From assembly GCF_001418345.1 (NCBI RefSeq), contig NZ_LIPW01000001.1:532429-596428 (forward strand): a DNA stretch of 64,000 nt. The letters run 5' to 3'. Made by a program: the position numbers and the translations under genes. Numbering within the stretch: position 1 is the stretch's first letter; each line of letters starts with the position of its first letter. Source of the stretch: Pseudidiomarina woesei. Lineage in GTDB: Bacteria > Pseudomonadota > Gammaproteobacteria > Enterobacterales > Alteromonadaceae. This document shows positions 17,826 through 25,316 of the stretch, piece by piece. The notes beneath the pieces were generated by a model. The model did not search any database. It had not been told where the DNA came from and worked only from the letters and a program-made list of their open reading frames with translations.

Positions 17826-18662
17826 CTAAAAAGTCACCTGCACTGACCCGTACACACCACTTTGCTCTGGCGCCCCGGCAATTGTTTTCAAGTTTGTGTA
17901 TGCCAATGCAACAGCGATGCGCTTGGTTGGAAACCACCCAACAAACACATCATGCCAGTCTTGTTCGTCGGCAAAATTTAAATGATTTGGCTTTTGTCGG
18001 TATTCAACGCCAACTATCCAATGGCGATTAATAAACATACCTACCGAAGCTTCAGCAACAAGGCTGTAATCGTCTTTTTTGTCACCGCCAAAACCGAGCA
18101 ACCCCATCTCATTTGCTTTCGTTGCCCGTACCGTTAAATTTGCAAGCCAAGTACGATGCCAAGGGCCGTCCAGCCACGCCTTCGTTGCTGCTAGGTAAAA
18201 ATCAGTACCACTATCGTCTGCAGCACCAACGGCATTAGGCAATGCGAATGTGGTGTTCTTTTTGTGCAGCGCACCCATGCTAATTTGCGGTGCTTTACCG
18301 TATACCACGTCGCCATATAAGCGGTATTTCACCCCATAGATAGCTTGTTCAAGCTCACCGCCTAGGCTTTCAAGCGTGAAACGTTGTCGCGCATAGGAGA
18401 ACTCAACGCGGTTATCGTAATTCAACGTTGCCGCAGCAACATCAAGTTGATAGTCCCGCACATTGGCATGGTTATAGGCAAGCGTTCCACCCCATTGCCC
18501 TTGTTCAGCATAACTCGATAAGGTTGCCCATGGCACAATGCCACCACCACCAGCCCCCTCAATTGTAGTTAACCCGCCAGTAGCTAATAGTCGACCGAAA
18601 TCCGCGGCCGCAATGGGTGACATAGACAAGCAAACCGCACCGATAAGTATCCTTATTTTCAT
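17826..18662 (-). CDS. DUF3034 protein, probable outer-membrane beta-barrel
   Basis: A 278-residue secreted protein. A signal peptide (about 1-21, ending SPIAAADF) is followed by the DUF3034-like TTIEGAGGGGIVPWATLSSYA. The rest alternates polar and hydrophobic residues with many aromatic-ended strands (RTWLANLTVR, WIVGVEYRQKP, KRIAVALAYTNLK) and ends in Phe (YGSVQVTF), as outer-membrane barrels do. The ATG at 18662 overlaps the GGDEF-EAL stop by 4 bp, so I prefer it to the longer frame at 18713. Function unknown. Confidence 0.8.
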   Translation of the reverse strand: MKIRILIGAVCLSMSPIAAADFGRLLATGGLTTIEGAGGGGIVPWATLSSYAEQGQWGGTLAYNHANVRDYQLDVAAATLNYDNRVEFSYARQRFTLESLGGELEQAIYGVKYRLYGDVVYGKAPQISMGALHKKNTTFALPNAVGAADDSGTDFYLAATKAWLDGPWHRTWLANLTVRATKANEMGLLGFGGDKKDDYSLVAEASVGMFINRHWIVGVEYRQKPNHLNFADEQDWHDVFVGWFPTKRIAVALAYTNLKTIAGAPEQSGVYGSVQVTF

Positions 18663-20971
18663 TGGTTTTCCTTTTGTACAAGTTGTTCGTTGGCTTGATA
18701 GTCGACTAACCACTGCTCAAACTGCGGCGCGGCCAACGGTCGGCTGAAGTAAAAGCCTTGCATAGTGTCACACTGCAAATCACGCAATAAGTGCCAAGCG
18801 GCTTGTTCCTCAATACCTTCAGCAACGGTGACAAGACCAAGTTGGTGCGCCAAAGCAAGGGTTGAGCGAACTATGGCCATATCAACGTCACTATGAACAA
18901 TATCTTGAATAAATGCCCTATCTAACTTCAACTCATCAACCGGCAAACGCTTTAATTGCCCAAGTGACGCATAACCCGTGCCATAGTCATCTAGCGCAAT
19001 TTTGAATCCACTGTCACGTAATTCTTGTAAGCGCATAATCGCTTGCTCCGGATCTAACATAACCGCGCTTTCAGTCACTTCAAGCGTCACTAAATGACAC
19101 GGTATACCGCGCTGCTGAGCCCCTTCGGTTAAAAACGCCACTAATTCATCCCACTGTAAATCCACAGCCGATAAGTTGATGGCTACGCTGAGTTGGCGAC
19201 CTTGCTCATGCCAAAACTGCAACTGATCAAACGCAGCCATACAGACCCATCGCGTTAAACGATTAATTTCGCCAGTTTGTTCGGCTAAGGGAATGAACTC
19301 GTCGGGCCGCACTACGCCAAGGGCGTCATCGCGCCAGCGTAACAACGCTTCAACGCCAATCACGGCACCGTCGATACAACGTAACTTCGGTTGAAAATGC
19401 AACTGCAGGCGGTTTTCACGAACCGCTGACGGCAAGGCTTGAACAATTTGAATGCGGCGCAAGTGTTGCTCGTCCATACCCTGCTGATAAACCACCGCAA
19501 ATTGTTTCTGTTGCTTCGCAAAACGCGCACAAATTTGGGCTCGCCGTAATAAACTATCGGCATCGTCGCCGACATTTGGAAAAGCTAAATAGCCAGCGTG
19601 AAACTCTAATAAATAACTCGTTTCAGCTAACCAAAACGGCTGTGATAACGCTGCTTGCAGCTGTGTTAATAAGTTTTTTAGGCTTGTTTCAGACTGTTTG
19701 TGACTAAGCAGTACAAATTCATCGCCAGCCAAACGACTAAGCCACCAATGAGAGCCACAGTTGTCACGTAACCTTTCAGCAACCGCGTGCAGAAGTTCAT
19801 CACCAACTAGCTGCCCGAACCTATCATTCACTTCTCGAAAACGCGCAATATTAACCAGCACCACATGACCGCGCTGTTGGTTTTTTAACCTCGAGGCAAG
19901 CTCCTGTTGTAATGAGTTGCGGTTTGGCAAGCCAGTGAGTATATCGTGCTCTAGTTGATAAACAATTTGTTGTTCTCGCGCCGAAATACCTTGGCGCATT
20001 TGCTCAAAAGCGTGACCTAATGCCCCAAACTCATCATTTCGGGTCAGCGTAATTGGTGAGCTATAATCACCTTGCCCCAAGCGTTTTGCGGAACGCGTTA
20101 ACTGCGCCACCGGCGATGAAATCATACGCGCTGTAAAGACAGCGAGTAGCACAGCAACAACTAAAATAGCGAGTGCAATAATCAAATATTGCTGCTGCAG
20201 CGTACGAAACTCACTCGCGGCTTCCTGCCGATCGGCACTAAACACCAACAACATGTTGCTATCTTCAGTTGCAGCGATAGGCAAATCTGCCAACGCGCTA
20301 CTATGCGTGGCCAAATTTAGCGAAGCGAATAAAGTAGGCAACTCGGTTGCCTCAGAGGCTATTTTCTGACGCGCTTGCGCCGGTAAACTCGTTGCATAAA
20401 TAGCCCGTGACGAATCATTTATAAACGTAATGTCTGCGTGGGTCAGCTGTCGCATTAGGGTGGCGAACTCATCATCAACTTCAAAGCCAAGCGTGGCCCA
20501 TGCGATTAAGTCGGGTGCCATAACAGGTACACTCACCACCTGAAATATTGACTCTTCCACTAACATCAATTGCGCGCTAACCCGTTGCGAGCCTAAGCTT
20601 TGTGGTTGCCAACTCATGGCGTGTGTGGCTGCAATTTCCTCCCCCACGGGGCTTTGCAGTACCATCAAGTCAGTACCAATGCGCTCACCATGATTCACCA
20701 ATGCGGAAATAATCGTGTTTTGGTCTTTACTTGCAATCGCCTCACGAAAGCCAAAGTCTGTGGTAAGAACTTCGGCGGTTTGTTGCAACTGCTGTGCACG
20801 TACATCCATTAACTCATTGAACACGCGCTCGCTGACTTCTAACTCTCGTTCTAATGTGCGCTCAGACTGTTGTGAGGTTGCTAACCACACAGCACCAAAT
20901 GACACCATAAGCACTAACGCAGCCAGTGCCGTAAAGCTAATAATCAAGCGGGTTCGAAAAGTCCTCACCAT
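18659..20971 (-). CDS. Membrane GGDEF-EAL protein with periplasmic sensor
   Basis: The order over 770 residues is: transmembrane helix (about 8-30), periplasmic sensor (about 31-260, Cache/CHASE-like), second helix (about 261-283), HAMP (about 284-336), GGDEF domain (about 340-490) and EAL domain (about 510-760). The GGDEF motif reads AGDEF (415-419), but the upstream metal-binding position is NIARF instead of the usual Asp-x-Asp, so cyclase activity is doubtful. The EAL domain keeps EALLR (541-545), INLSA, EVTES, DDYGTGYASL and KLDR, so c-di-GMP phosphodiesterase activity is likely. It lies between the cupredoxin and DUF3034 genes, overlapping the latter by 4 bp. Confidence 0.93.
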   Translation of the reverse strand: MVRTFRTRLIISFTALAALVLMVSFGAVWLATSQQSERTLERELEVSERVFNELMDVRAQQLQQTAEVLTTDFGFREAIASKDQNTIISALVNHGERIGTDLMVLQSPVGEEIAATHAMSWQPQSLGSQRVSAQLMLVEESIFQVVSVPVMAPDLIAWATLGFEVDDEFATLMRQLTHADITFINDSSRAIYATSLPAQARQKIASEATELPTLFASLNLATHSSALADLPIAATEDSNMLLVFSADRQEAASEFRTLQQQYLIIALAILVVAVLLAVFTARMISSPVAQLTRSAKRLGQGDYSSPITLTRNDEFGALGHAFEQMRQGISAREQQIVYQLEHDILTGLPNRNSLQQELASRLKNQQRGHVVLVNIARFREVNDRFGQLVGDELLHAVAERLRDNCGSHWWLSRLAGDEFVLLSHKQSETSLKNLLTQLQAALSQPFWLAETSYLLEFHAGYLAFPNVGDDADSLLRRAQICARFAKQQKQFAVVYQQGMDEQHLRRIQIVQALPSAVRENRLQLHFQPKLRCIDGAVIGVEALLRWRDDALGVVRPDEFIPLAEQTGEINRLTRWVCMAAFDQLQFWHEQGRQLSVAINLSAVDLQWDELVAFLTEGAQQRGIPCHLVTLEVTESAVMLDPEQAIMRLQELRDSGFKIALDDYGTGYASLGQLKRLPVDELKLDRAFIQDIVHSDVDMAIVRSTLALAHQLGLVTVAEGIEEQAAWHLLRDLQCDTMQGFYFSRPLAAPQFEQWLVDYQANEQLVQKENQ

Positions 20972-20987
20972 GGTTTGGCCATGCCTT

Positions 20988-21650
20988 TTAGTTATTATTT
21001 TTCAAGCGATTAAACCGTTGCTGCAACGCTGACGGTGGTGGTGGGTTTTGCCCTTGCTGTGTTACGGGTAACTGTACATTTAGAAGCGTTTGCCCAGGTT
21101 TTACGCGTACTGCTAGTGCATCTGTTGGCTGATCGCCTAAGCCGGGATACCAAACACTAAGTTCGGTTACCGCTGGCACAGTAACTTGCCCCTGCGCATC
21201 CGTTATTTCACTGACCGCATATGGGCTGACATAAATATATGCTTTCATGTGATCATGTATGTTGCAGCCGAGCACCACCACGCCGGCTTGCTCGAAACTT
21301 ATCTCTGGCGCCTCAATGTTGCTATACAGCGGCAACTCAAACGGCTTCGTTTGTGAAAATGAATACACCTGATGCCGAATATTGTCACTGTTTGGAAACG
21401 AAACGCTATCGCCCCGCTGAATGACTAATACAAAAGGGTCGAACAGTCGGTTTACTTGGTCCATCACCGCAACTGACGACACCTTTTCTCTATCTTCGGC
21501 ACTCACCGCACTCACAACTGCTTGGGGCAATGGCTGACCATTTTTGTCAGTTACCGTCACCGTTAAAGAAGACTGAGCTTGCGCATTCCATGATGAACTT
21601 CCTGCAGCAACTGCCAACAAAATAGCGACCACAATTTGAAACTTTGCCAT
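20988..21650 (-). CDS. Exported cupredoxin-like protein (methylamine-utilisation type)
   Basis: A 220-residue protein with a signal peptide ending near NAQAQ (about residue 26). Residues about 75-145 fit a plastocyanin-like type-1 copper domain: His93 in NIRHQV and the cluster GCNIHDHM with Cys129, His132, His134 and Met135. Similar proteins are often annotated as methylamine-utilisation proteins, though no methylamine dehydrogenase is present here. The C-terminus ends in a Pro-rich and Asn-rich tail. It is first in the operon with GGDEF-EAL, DUF3034 and truncated haemoglobin, and divergent from fumC. Electron transfer or copper-based redox sensing is inferred. Confidence 0.8.
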   Translation of the reverse strand: MAKFQIVVAILLAVAAGSSSWNAQAQSSLTVTVTDKNGQPLPQAVVSAVSAEDREKVSSVAVMDQVNRLFDPFVLVIQRGDSVSFPNSDNIRHQVYSFSQTKPFELPLYSNIEAPEISFEQAGVVVLGCNIHDHMKAYIYVSPYAVSEITDAQGQVTVPAVTELSVWYPGLGDQPTDALAVRVKPGQTLLNVQLPVTQQGQNPPPPSALQQRFNRLKNNN

Positions 21651-21725
21651 ATAGGCCCCATGCTATGTTAAGAGTTGTTAAAAATTTATACTAAGTGACA
21701 AGTTACAATGCATCAAGGAGTTGTC

Positions 21726-23087
21726 ATGGCTACACGCACTGAAAGAGATAGTATGGGTAACATTGAAGTTCCTGAAGATGCGCTTTGGCGGGCGCAAACT
21801 GAACGCGCTCGGCAAAACTTTCAACTGAGTCAATTACGCTTTCCCACCGCCTTTATTCAAGCGTTGGCACATGTGAAAGCGGCCGCAGCCATGGCGAACG
21901 TTGAAGCTAATATTATTACATCAGCGCAAGGCAAAGCGATCACCGCTGCAGCGCAGAAAGTCATTGATGGCGCGGTTAACAATGCTTTTCCGTTAGACAT
22001 TTTTCAAACGGGCTCCGGTACCAGCACCAACATGAATATGAATGAGGTGATTGCGAGCCTTGCCCAGCGTGACCACAACGAAACTCTGCATCCCAATGAT
22101 CATGTAAACGCCAGTCAAAGCAGTAACGACGTTATTCCGACAACGATTCAAGTCAGTTCGGCCATTGCCATCAGTAGAGAACTATTACCTGCATTAGAGC
22201 ACTTAAAGGCTGTTATTGACAAAAAAGCTGACACACTCACCGATACCATAAAAACTGGACGTACTCATTTGATGGACGCCATGCCGCTGAGTATGGCGCA
22301 AGAACTGCAAGCCTGGAAGGCGCAGATTCAACATGTGCAAACTGCAATTGAACAAAGCCTTAAACAGCTATTGCAGCTGCCCCAAGGCGGCACTGCTATT
22401 GGCACCGGTATTAATGCGCCAGAGCAATTTGGCCACCGTTTCAGTCACTTTCTATCGCAACGCACGGCTTTAGAGTTTCAGTCTGCCGAAAACTTATTTG
22501 CCGGTATTGCTGGGCAGGAACTAAATTTGCTCGTTAGTGGGCACTTAAACGCACTTGCCGCTGTGTTCATGAAAATAAGCAACGATTTACGCTGGATGAA
22601 CAGCGGGCCCTTGGCGGGGCTTGGTGAAATTAGCCTAAAAGCGCTGCAACCCGGCAGTAGTATCATGCCTGGTAAAGTGAACCCAGTGATACCGGAAGCC
22701 GTTGCTATGGTGGCAGCTCAAGTTGCCGGCCACCACCAAACCATTAGCGTGGCCGCCCAGCAAGGTAACTTCCAATTAAACGTCATGCTGCCTGTGGTGG
22801 CCTATAATCAGCTACAAAGTATCGAATTACTCACAAACGCAGCACGAGCCATGGCGGACCAAGCTATTGCCGATTTCACGGTTAATCATCAGCGTATTGA
22901 ACAAGCCTTAACACGGAATCCAATACTGGTTACCGCCCTAAACCGGGAAATTGGCTACAACAAAGCTGCAGAAATTGCTGAGCAGGCCTATAAGCAGCAA
23001 CGGCCAATTATCGACGTGGCAGAAGAAATGACAGAGCTATCGCGCGAACAGCTTGCACAGTTGCTCGACCCTAAAAACCTTATTTAA
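21726..23087 (+). CDS. fumC: Class II fumarate hydratase FumC
   Basis: Interconverts fumarate and malate in the TCA cycle; oxygen-stable and iron-free. The 453 residues show the superfamily signature GSSIMPGKVNPV, plus QTGSGTSTNMNMNEV, HPNDHVNASQSSND and TGRTHLMDAMPL. I choose the ATG at 21726 because a strong AAGGAG lies at 21715-21720; the frame is open to an ATG at 21708 that would contain that site. An SDR gene follows after 26 bp. Confidence 0.95.
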   Translation: MATRTERDSMGNIEVPEDALWRAQTERARQNFQLSQLRFPTAFIQALAHVKAAAAMANVEANIITSAQGKAITAAAQKVIDGAVNNAFPLDIFQTGSGTSTNMNMNEVIASLAQRDHNETLHPNDHVNASQSSNDVIPTTIQVSSAIAISRELLPALEHLKAVIDKKADTLTDTIKTGRTHLMDAMPLSMAQELQAWKAQIQHVQTAIEQSLKQLLQLPQGGTAIGTGINAPEQFGHRFSHFLSQRTALEFQSAENLFAGIAGQELNLLVSGHLNALAAVFMKISNDLRWMNSGPLAGLGEISLKALQPGSSIMPGKVNPVIPEAVAMVAAQVAGHHQTISVAAQQGNFQLNVMLPVVAYNQLQSIELLTNAARAMADQAIADFTVNHQRIEQALTRNPILVTALNREIGYNKAAEIAEQAYKQQRPIIDVAEEMTELSREQLAQLLDPKNLI

Positions 23088-23113
23088 AAGTTATCAATTA
23101 AAGAGGAGTTAAC

Positions 23114-23779
23114 ATGTCTAAACACGTAGTCATTACTGGCGCAAATCGCGGTATTGGTCTGGCGTTAACCCAACAGTTTGTGAACCGTGGCGATACCGTG
23201 ACCGCCGTTTGTCGCACGCCTTCAGACGCACTCAAACAATTAAACGTTAATATTATTGAAGGTATCGACGTAACCGACAGTGGCGGCATTGCTGCGTTAG
23301 CCAATAAACTCAACGGCAAACCTATTGATATTCTATTAAACAACGCCGGTTTACTTGAACGCGAGCAACTTGGCGCATTAAATACCCAAACCATCGAAGC
23401 ACAGTTTCGCGTGAATGCTATGGGCCCACTGCTAGTGACCGATGCTTTACGTGGCAATTTAAGCGATGGCAGCAAGGTGGTTATGATCACTAGCCGCATG
23501 GGTTCAATGGCCGACAACGGCTCTGGTGCATACTACGGTTATCGCATGAGCAAAGCGGCCTTAAACGCGGCCGGTGTGTCATTAGCGAATGATTTGAAGG
23601 AAGCAGGCGTTGCGGTAGCCATGCTCCACCCTGGTTTCGTACAAACCGAAATGGTGAATAACGCCGGTGATATTAGTGCCGAAACCGCCGCTGAACGTTT
23701 AATTGCGCGTATTGATGAACTAACCTTAAGCACAACAGGTCAATTTAAACACAGTAACGGCGAATCTTTGCCGTGGTAG
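23114..23779 (+). CDS. Short-chain dehydrogenase/reductase, CsgA-like
   Basis: A 221-residue classical-type SDR. It has the cofactor loop TGANRGIG (residues about 9-16), NNAG (about 76-79), the catalytic Ser in ITSRMGS and the YRMSK catalytic Tyr-Lys motif. The short length and the HPGFVQTEM ending of the substrate loop resemble the C-factor (CsgA) group, whose members vary in substrate. A good AGAGGAG lies before the ATG. It is 26 bp downstream of fumC and may be co-transcribed. The substrate cannot be told from sequence. Confidence 0.88.
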   Translation: MSKHVVITGANRGIGLALTQQFVNRGDTVTAVCRTPSDALKQLNVNIIEGIDVTDSGGIAALANKLNGKPIDILLNNAGLLEREQLGALNTQTIEAQFRVNAMGPLLVTDALRGNLSDGSKVVMITSRMGSMADNGSGAYYGYRMSKAALNAAGVSLANDLKEAGVAVAMLHPGFVQTEMVNNAGDISAETAAERLIARIDELTLSTTGQFKHSNGESLPW

Positions 23780-23811
23780 CACGTTCTTTTATGGCATAAC
23801 GAGGTATCTGC

Positions 23812-24531
23812 ATGGCAACTTCACAGTCTTCAAGTTCGGCAATTATTTTCGCCATTGGCGCGGTTATTAGCGCGGCGCTATTAAGTTTTGGCCTTACCGA
23901 AAGTGTGCAAAACTTTCGCAGTTTTGACCGTGTGGTTGAAGTAAAAGGCCTTGCTGAGCGTGAAGTTGCCGCAGATACCGCCATTTGGCCCTTAAAAGTG
24001 GTACGCGCCGGCGACAGCCAAAGCACCATTTATGAGCAATTAGACAAAGACGTACAAGCTATTCGTGCGTTCTTGCTCGTGAATGGCTTCGATGAAAATG
24101 AACTGTCCGTGTCTTCGCCCAACGTACTCGATAAATTAGCCGAGCGTTGGGCAACCGAAGATGTTGGCTTTCGCTACACCGGTGATCAAACGCTTACGGT
24201 ATACACCAATAAAGTTGAACAAGTGCGTGAATTACGCCAGCAACTGTCTGAGTTGGGCAAAAAAGGCGTAAGCTTAAGCGGTAATGCTTATGAAACGCAG
24301 GTGGAATATCATTTTAATGGTCTGAACGACATTAAACCGAGCATGATTGAAGAGTCTGCACGCAACGCCCGCGAAGTGGCTTTGCGCTTTGCCGAGCATT
24401 CAGATAGCCAGCTTGGCAAAATACGCACCGCCGACCAAGGGCAGTTTAGTATTTATGATCGCGACTCAAATACCCCGCACATCAAAATTGTGCGCGTAGT
24501 GTCGACAGTAGCGTATCAACTCGTCGATTAA
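23812..24531 (+). CDS. SIMPL-domain (DUF541) protein
   Basis: A 239-residue protein with an N-terminal hydrophobic segment (about residues 8-27) that is a signal anchor or signal peptide, then a SIMPL/DUF541 domain beginning VVEVKGLAEREVAADTAIWPL. The domain is found in periplasmic or outer-membrane-associated proteins such as E. coli YggE; a role in stress tolerance has been suggested. It lies 32 bp after the SDR gene. A weak terminator follows at 24558. Confidence 0.88.
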   Translation: MATSQSSSSAIIFAIGAVISAALLSFGLTESVQNFRSFDRVVEVKGLAEREVAADTAIWPLKVVRAGDSQSTIYEQLDKDVQAIRAFLLVNGFDENELSVSSPNVLDKLAERWATEDVGFRYTGDQTLTVYTNKVEQVRELRQQLSELGKKGVSLSGNAYETQVEYHFNGLNDIKPSMIEESARNAREVALRFAEHSDSQLGKIRTADQGQFSIYDRDSNTPHIKIVRVVSTVAYQLVD

Positions 24532-24557
24532 ATGAGCAAATAAAGCGTTTTTTAAGC

Positions 24558-24585
24558 AATCACACCGAAATCAGTGATTTTTTCA
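24558..24585 (+). terminator. Likely terminator after the SIMPL gene
   Basis: AATCAC (24558-24563) and GTGATT (24574-24579) form a 6-bp stem with a 10-nt loop, followed by a T-run to about 24583. The stem is weak, but the position, 27 bp after the stop and just before the tRNA promoter, is right. Confidence 0.5.
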
Positions 24586-24595
24586 GAAAAAGAGG

Positions 24596-24624
24596 TTGAC
24601 GGTTCTCCCCCTGATTTGCATAAT
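24596..24624 (+). promoter_or_regulatory. Sigma-70 promoter of the tRNA operon
   Basis: TTGACG at 24596-24601 and CATAAT at 24619-24624 are separated by 17 bp. A GC-rich discriminator (ACGCGCCGC) follows, as at stable-RNA promoters under stringent control. The first tRNA starts 45 bp after the -10 element. Confidence 0.8.
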
Positions 24625-24669
24625 ACGCGCCGCACTCAACGAGCGCAGTTTGATAAAAAATTTGATGTT

Positions 24670-24746
24670 GGCTACGTAGCTCAGCTGGTTAGAGCACAGC
24701 ACTCATAATGCTGGGGTCGCAAGTTCGAATCTCGCCGTAGCCACCA
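24670..24746 (+). tRNA. tRNA-Met (CAT), elongator
   Basis: A 77-nt cloverleaf with acceptor GGCTACG paired to CGTAGCC, encoded CCA, T-loop GTTCGAATC and anticodon loop containing CAT. The first base pair G-C and the D-arm are of the elongator type, not the initiator type. First tRNA of the operon, at the position of metT beside ubiF in E. coli. Confidence 0.96.
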
Positions 24747-24762
24747 ATCAAGACCCTTTTGG

Positions 24763-24847
24763 GCGGACGTGGTGGAATTGGTAGACACGCTGGATTTAGG
24801 TTCCAGTGCCTCACGGCGTGAGAGTTCAAGTCTCTCCGTCCGCACCA
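24763..24847 (+). tRNA. tRNA-Leu (TAG)
   Basis: An 85-nt class-II tRNA with acceptor GCGGACG paired to CGTCCGC, encoded CCA, long variable arm (TGCCTCACGGCGT) and anticodon loop TTTAGGT giving TAG, which reads CUA. It matches the position of leuW in E. coli. Confidence 0.96.
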
Positions 24848-24875
24848 ACTCAAACTGTCAGGCGGTATACACAGT

Positions 24876-24950
24876 TGGGGTATAGCCAAGCGGTAAGGCA
24901 GCGGGTTTTGATCCCGCCATTCTCAGGTTCAAATCCTGATACCCCAGCCA
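24876..24950 (+). tRNA. tRNA-Gln (TTG), copy 1
   Basis: A 75-nt tRNA with acceptor TGGGGTA paired to TACCCCA, encoded CCA and anticodon loop TTTTGAT giving TTG, which reads CAA. The 5' U with 3' A at the acceptor end is typical of bacterial tRNA-Gln. It is identical over its full length to the copy at 24983. Confidence 0.96.
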
Positions 24951-24982
24951 ATCGTCTTTAGTTTTCGTGATGCACCCAGTGT

Positions 24983-25057
24983 TGGGGTATAGCCAAGCGG
25001 TAAGGCAGCGGGTTTTGATCCCGCCATTCTCAGGTTCAAATCCTGATACCCCAGCCA
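24983..25057 (+). tRNA. tRNA-Gln (TTG), copy 2
   Basis: Identical to the preceding tRNA-Gln over all 75 nt, separated from it by a 32-bp spacer of unrelated sequence. The pair corresponds to glnU-glnW of E. coli. Confidence 0.96.
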
Positions 25058-25082
25058 CTTTTTTTGTTTTCCCCTGTTTTTT

Positions 25083-25169
25083 GCGGGGGTGGCGGAATTG
25101 GTAGACGCGCTAGCTTCAGGTGCTAGTGAGCTAACGCTCGTGGGGGTTCAAGTCCCCCCCTCCGCACCA
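25083..25169 (+). tRNA. tRNA-Leu (CAG)
   Basis: An 87-nt class-II tRNA with acceptor GCGGGGG paired to CCTCCGC (one G-T pair), encoded CCA, a long variable arm (GAGCTAACGCTC region) and anticodon loop TTCAGGT giving CAG, which reads the CUG codon. Last gene of the tRNA operon. Confidence 0.96.
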
Positions 25170-25199
25170 TCTCGATGGTGAACCGCAAACAACAGCAAG

Positions 25200-25255
25200 A
25201 GCGCTATTGGATATTAGCTATCAGATATTAGCGAAAATCCACTAGCGCTTTTTTT
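25200..25255 (+). terminator. Terminator of the tRNA operon, built inside a heptad repeat
   Basis: AGCGCTATTGG (25200-25210) pairs with CCACTAGCGCT (25239-25249) at 10 of 11 positions, and a run of seven T follows at 25249-25255. The 28-nt loop is made of heptad units. It lies 31 bp after the last tRNA. The left stem is also the outer end of the heptad element. Confidence 0.65.
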
Positions 25256-25308
25256 GTGCCCAATATCGCTTGCCACTCTGATATCCAATATCTAATAGCT
25301 AATATCGC
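25201..25308. repeat. Heptad inverted repeat, copy 2 (tRNA operon-ubiF spacer)
   Basis: The left arm (25201-25233) and right arm (25280-25308) consist of 7-bp units such as GATATTA and CTAATAT. The left arm and the reverse complement of the right arm agree at about 22 of 29 positions. The outer ends read GCGCTATT and GCGATATT. The right end plus TTTTGTTT is nearly the same as in copy 1 and again lies about 8 bp beyond the stop of a leftward gene (ubiF). Confidence 0.8.
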
Positions 25309-25316
25309 TTTTGTTT

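Noticed and set aside
20988-21650. Methylamine-utilisation pathway
   Set aside because: Only the cupredoxin-like protein carries that family label; no methylamine dehydrogenase or maturation genes are in the window, so a methylamine role is not supported.
24689-25058. Small minus-strand open frames over the tRNA cluster
   Set aside because: They overlap well-formed tRNA genes, and two of them repeat the same residues because the tRNA-Gln genes are duplicated.
25166-25181. CACCAT-CTCG-ATGGTG hairpin at the 3' end of the last tRNA-Leu
   Set aside because: It includes the tRNA CCA end and has no T-run after it; the stronger terminator lies at 25200-25255. It may affect tRNA processing but I would not call it a terminator.
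25201-25308. Insertion-sequence remnant or MITE with target duplication at the heptad loci
   Set aside because: No transposase fragment is present and I could not find a convincing direct target duplication flanking any of the copies; a MITE-like origin remains possible but unsupported.
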